Shown piece by piece: positions 6,346-8,674 of a stretch of DNA of 8,674 bases. The stretch is from Bacillota bacterium (GTDB lineage: Bacteria; Bacillota; Clostridia; Lachnospirales; Lachnospiraceae), in NCBI GenBank assembly GCA_022717655.1, contig JAIIAN010000126.1, forward strand, positions 1 to 8,674, read 5' to 3'. The translations under genes were made by a program, and so were the position numbers. The stretch's first letter is position 1. Every line of letters begins with the position of its first letter. A model generated the notes under the pieces. It was not told where the DNA came from. It saw only the letters and a program-made list of their open reading frames with translations, and searched no databases.

Positions 6346-6732
6346 ATGAGATTAGCAAATGGAATTGTATTAGATAAGAAAAAGACGTTTGGAGTGCTGA
6401 AATTCTCTGCCCTTAGACATGAGGTGCGTGTAGAGAATGAGGACGGGACGACCACCGAGGAAATCAAGAGAAGAACCTATGATTTGAAGTGCAGTCAGCA
6501 GGAACGCACGATACAGGTATCTATTCCAGCGGAAATCCCTGTCAAGGACTATCCGTACAATGCCGAGGTGGAGCTTATCAATCCCGTTGCCGACACAGTA
6601 GCTAACGCCAACTACCGAGGGGCAGATGTGGAATGGTACATCAAGGCAGACGACATTGTGCTGAAAAACAAGAAAACTTCGTTAACAGGAAGTACACATA
6701 ACCTTAATCAACAAGGACAGACTAAGAAATAA
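6346..6732 (+). CDS. YdcP/DUF961 family protein (Tn916 Orf22-like)
   Basis: A 128-residue paralogue of the preceding protein. Shared signatures are TFGVLKF (14-20), VELINP (75-80) and YIKADD (98-103), which match TFGNLEF, VKLVNP and YILNSDD. It starts after GGGGGAT at 6331, 16 bases downstream of the previous stop. Family knowledge places it second of the DUF961 pair directly before the FtsK-type coupling gene, as in Tn916 (orf22-orf21). Here that order is broken by about 630 bases holding the glycine-rich repeat gene. The last 18 residues (TSLTGSTHNLNQQGQTKK) are polar and coded by more AT-rich DNA. They may be a replaced tail created when the insert arrived, but without a family alignment this is only a suspicion. 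Confidence 0.83.
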   Translation: MRLANGIVLDKKKTFGVLKFSALRHEVRVENEDGTTTEEIKRRTYDLKCSQQERTIQVSIPAEIPVKDYPYNAEVELINPVADTVANANYRGADVEWYIKADDIVLKNKKTSLTGSTHNLNQQGQTKK

Positions 6733-6753
6733 AACCATATCATAGAAATAGTA

Positions 6754-6782
6754 TTGTAGGAGATATGTAGGAATGTTATAAT
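6754..6782 (+). promoter_or_regulatory. Candidate promoter for the GPGGG-repeat gene
   Basis: A perfect TATAAT (6777-6782) has TTGTAG (6754-6759, three of six consensus) 17 bases upstream. Transcription would start near 6790, leaving a leader of about 70 bases before the start codon. This would let the inserted gene be expressed independently of ICE transfer transcription. Confidence 0.45.
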
Positions 6783-6857
6783 TAATTACAGAAAAAACGG
6801 ACAAATAGGAAAGTGTTAATGTACTAATACTTTATCTGCTATAAAGGAGGGAGGATT

Positions 6858-7259
6858 ATGTGGGTAAGAAATAAGTACACCGGACCAGGTGGCGGAATGT
6901 ATACCGGGCCAGGTGGCGGAATGTATACTGGACCAGGTGGTGGGATGTACACCGGACCAGGTGGCGGAATGTATACTGGACCAGGTGGTGGAATGTATAA
7001 CGGACCAGGTGGTGGATTATATACTGGACCGGGTGGCGGATTATACACCGGACCGGGTGGTGGATTGTATACCGGGCCAGGTGGTGGAATGTATACCGGA
7101 CCGGGTGGCGGATTATATACCGGACCAGGCGGTGGAATGTACACCGGACCTGATTCAAATCCATATATGAGTAATATTCCACCATGGCATATTTTTGTAA
7201 AAGAATTGGAAAAAAGAGGATATACTACAGAAGCAAATCTAATAAAGAAATATCTTTAG
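6858..7259 (+). CDS. Glycine-rich tandem octapeptide-repeat protein (YTGPGGGM/L) with conserved-looking charged tail
   Basis: This 133-residue protein is not one I can assign a function. After MWVRNK it has eleven uninterrupted octapeptides Y-[TN]-G-P-G-G-G-[ML] (residues 7-94) and a partial twelfth (YTGPDSNPY). The tail, MSNIPPWHIFVKELEKRGY followed by TTEANLIKKYL, looks like one or two amphipathic helices. There is no signal peptide, cysteine or membrane helix, so a cytoplasmic location is most likely. A very strong Shine-Dalgarno (AAGGAGGGAGG, 6845-6854) suggests high translation. The GPGGX motif resembles that of flagelliform spider silk, so an extended polyproline-II or beta-spiral fold is plausible, but this is analogy. 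All frames are open across the repeat because its period (24 bp) is a multiple of three. The annotated frame is the one with the ribosome binding site and the natural tail. It sits alone in AT-rich flanks between two conserved ICE genes, so it is probably inserted cargo. Confidence 0.8.
   Translation: MWVRNKYTGPGGGMYTGPGGGMYTGPGGGMYTGPGGGMYTGPGGGMYNGPGGGLYTGPGGGLYTGPGGGLYTGPGGGMYTGPGGGLYTGPGGGMYTGPDSNPYMSNIPPWHIFVKELEKRGYTTEANLIKKYL
6876..7139 (+). repeat. Eleven tandem 24-bp coding repeats
   Basis: The units are of the form TAY-AMY-GGR-CCR-GGY-GGY-GGR-(ATG/TTR). Units 1 and 4 are identical; most others differ from each other, almost always at silent third positions. The only amino-acid changes are Thr to Asn in unit 6 and Met/Leu at the last position. 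No partial-unit indels are present. Confidence 0.95.
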
Positions 7260-7308
7260 ATAATATATTAGAATATTAATTGTATCTGTAATTCTATATT
7301 TAAATTTT

Positions 7309-7340
7309 AAGCGGTTAGTCTTTACGATTGACCGCTTTTT
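7309..7340 (+). terminator. Strong hairpin with T-run before the FtsK-like gene
   Basis: AAGCGGTTAGTC (7309-7320) pairs with GATTGACCGCTT (7326-7337), twelve pairs including two wobbles, around TTTAC and running into TTTTT. It would terminate the repeat-protein transcript. It also lies only 22 bases before the FtsK-like start, so transcription of that gene from upstream must pass it. It is followed by CCATATCCAGAAAGAGG, resembling the adhesin leader. Confidence 0.75.
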
Positions 7341-7362
7341 CCATATCCAGAAAGAGGTATTT

Positions 7363-8589
7363 ATGAACCTATACAAATACAAAGGAAAGCGTATCAGAGC
7401 CAGCGACAAGAACCTTGTGTACCGCTTCTGTGTAAGTACGCTCCTGTTCCTGTTTGTGGCGGTTCTCTTGTTACTGAACATGGGACAACTCATGCGTGCC
7501 GATTGGGAGCAATTCAGCCTGCTTGATAATGGCATTACGCTTTCCACATACAACTATATAACCGTAGGGATAGCGACTGGTGTTTGTGCATTGATCGCTT
7601 TTCTTTATTATCGCTTCTTCCATGACAGCTTCAAGAAGCTATTACACCGTCAAAAGCTGGCACGCATGATACTGGACAATAAGTGGTATGAAGCCCAGAC
7701 CATACAGGACAGCGGGTTCTTCACTGACCTGCAGAGCAGATCAAGGGAAAAAATCGTCTGGTTTCCTAAAATCTATTATCAAATGGACACGGGACTGCTC
7801 CATATCCGCTGTGAAATCTCTATGGAGAAATATCAAGATCAGCTTTTGCGACTGGAAGATAAACTGGAAAGCGGGTTGTACTGTGAGCTGATCGACAAGA
7901 CGCTCCATGACGGCTATATCGAATACACCCTGCTCTATGACATGATAGCGAACCGTATCACGATTGACGAGGTAAAGGCTGAAAACGGGGGCTTGCGTCT
8001 GATGAAGAACCTTACATGGGAATACGACGCACTCCCTCATGCCCTTATCTGTGGCGGGATTGGCGGTGGAAAGACTTATTTTCTGCTGACAATCATTGAA
8101 GCTCTCTTGCAGACGAACGCACAGCTATTCATCTTAGACCCTAAGAACGCTGATCTTGTGGACTTGGGTACGGTCATGGATAACGTGTATCACACCAAAG
8201 AAGATATGATAGAGTGTGTCAATGCGTTCTATGAGGGCATGGTAGCAAGGTGCGAGGAAATGAAACAGCACCCAGACTATAAGACGGGTGAGAACTATGC
8301 CTATCTGGGTTTACCGCCCTGCTTCCTTATCTTTGATGAGTATGTGGCGTTCTTGGAAATGCTGGGGACAAAGGAAAGCATGAGTCTTTTAAGCCAGCTA
8401 AAGAAAATCGTCATGCTTGGCAGACAGGCGGGTTATTTCCTTATTGTTGCCTGCCAGCGTCCCGACGCAAAGTATTTCAGTGACGGGATCAGAGATAATT
8501 TCAACTTCCGTGTGGGCTTGGGTCGTATCAGTGAGCTAGGCTACGGTATGCTCTTTGGAAGCGACGTAAAGAAACTGATGTTAGTATAA
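7363..8589 (+). CDS. FtsK/SpoIIIE-type conjugative coupling ATPase (Tn916 Orf21-like), C-terminally truncated
   Basis: The 408-residue protein closely follows Tn916 Orf21, the DNA-pumping coupling ATPase that feeds relaxase-bound DNA to the conjugation channel at the membrane. Two N-terminal membrane helices (about 22-40 and 63-83) are followed by HRQKLARMILDNKWYE and by KYQDQLLRLEDKLESGLYCE. The ATPase core has Walker A GGIGGGKT (231-238), ILDPKNADL (257-265), Walker B FLIFDEY (321-327) and MLGRQAGYF with ACQRPDAKYF (351-372). Tn916 Orf21 has about 461 residues and continues after GSDV with FFLKRIKGRGY and a further tail. Here the family sequence stops at GSDVKK (residue 404, base 8574), and LMLV plus a stop follow. 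About 55 C-terminal residues are missing, consistent with an insertion or recombination at about 8575. The protein may be inactive, or transfer may rely on a copy elsewhere. The start follows AAAGAGG (7351-7357). Confidence 0.87.
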   Translation: MNLYKYKGKRIRASDKNLVYRFCVSTLLFLFVAVLLLLNMGQLMRADWEQFSLLDNGITLSTYNYITVGIATGVCALIAFLYYRFFHDSFKKLLHRQKLARMILDNKWYEAQTIQDSGFFTDLQSRSREKIVWFPKIYYQMDTGLLHIRCEISMEKYQDQLLRLEDKLESGLYCELIDKTLHDGYIEYTLLYDMIANRITIDEVKAENGGLRLMKNLTWEYDALPHALICGGIGGGKTYFLLTIIEALLQTNAQLFILDPKNADLVDLGTVMDNVYHTKEDMIECVNAFYEGMVARCEEMKQHPDYKTGENYAYLGLPPCFLIFDEYVAFLEMLGTKESMSLLSQLKKIVMLGRQAGYFLIVACQRPDAKYFSDGIRDNFNFRVGLGRISELGYGMLFGSDVKKLMLV

Positions 8590-8591
8590 AA

Positions 8592-8635
8592 ATTGTACAA
8601 GTTAAATAGAAGAATTAAACATCATTTGGTACAAT
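8592..8635. repeat. Imperfect inverted repeat between truncated ATPase gene and next gene
   Basis: ATTGTACAA (8592-8600) pairs with TTGGTACAAT (8626-8635) with one bulged G. It lies just after the point where the ATPase gene loses its family sequence and before a new ribosome binding site. It may be an operator for the next gene or part of an element end. TACAAT (8630-8635) could also serve as a -10 box, but I see no good -35. Confidence 0.4.
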
Positions 8636-8667
8636 GTCATAAGTAAAAAAAGAAATGGAGAAAGACT

Positions 8668-8674
8668 ATGACAA
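8668..8674 (+). CDS. Start of a further gene cut by the window end
   Basis: ATGACAA at the window end is preceded, seven bases upstream, by GGAG (8657-8660) in an AT-rich context typical of a Bacillota gene start. Only Met-Thr can be read. Its position just after the truncation of the ICE ATPase gene suggests cargo of an inserted unit, such as a resistance gene or a recombinase. The identity cannot be told. Confidence 0.4.

Noticed and set aside
6876..7139. CRISPR array
   Set aside because: The 24-bp units are contiguous with no spacers and translate as a perfect octapeptide.
6839..7144. Long reverse-strand frame encoding repeated PPPGPVY
   Set aside because: It is the mirror of the 24-bp repeat, which stays open in every frame. 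It has no ribosome binding site and its end is not a natural domain, whereas the plus-strand frame has a very strong Shine-Dalgarno.

Overview
The window looks like the left part of a Tn916/Tn1549-type integrative and conjugative element (ICE) from a low-GC Gram-positive host (Bacillota; streptococcal, enterococcal or clostridial background). Three things support this: two tandem YdcP/DUF961 proteins (Tn916 Orf23/Orf22 type), an FtsK/SpoIIIE-type coupling ATPase closely resembling Tn916 Orf21, and a sortase-anchored thioester/Cna-B/VaFE surface protein where Tn916 carries the small orf24. The species cannot be fixed from this sequence.

Layout. Positions 1-781 are AT-rich and carry a two-gene operon: an HTH-XRE regulator with two membrane segments, and a small membrane protein. 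Positions 782-1430 hold no intact gene. They contain two short tandem duplications (895-947), then a decayed copy of the leader and thioester-domain region of the downstream surface-protein gene (about 975-1205). Positions 1432-2463 encode a protein with two PD-(D/E)XK nuclease-like modules, with its own promoter. A second, intact copy of the leader (33 bp identical, with an intrinsic-terminator hairpin) leads into the 1014-residue wall-anchored adhesin (2770-5814). After a spacer with two strong inverted repeats come the two DUF961 genes (6003-6732). An AT-rich insert follows, carrying a gene for eleven perfect eight-residue Y-[TN]-G-P-G-G-G-[ML] repeats plus a short charged tail (6858-7259). 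A hairpin-plus-T-run then precedes the FtsK-like gene (7363-8589).

The FtsK-like gene follows its family up to residue 404, then switches to four unrelated residues and a stop. AT-rich sequence and the start of another gene (8668) follow, so a further element or cargo unit probably interrupts the ICE backbone here.

How the parts fit: the adhesin would act at the cell surface, perhaps helping mating contact or host adhesion. The DUF961 pair and the FtsK-like ATPase belong to the conserved transfer region. The nuclease-like protein and the glycine-rich repeat protein look like accessory cargo. The repeat protein, the truncated coupling ATPase and the duplicated, decayed leader/adhesin region are the points most worth a second look.
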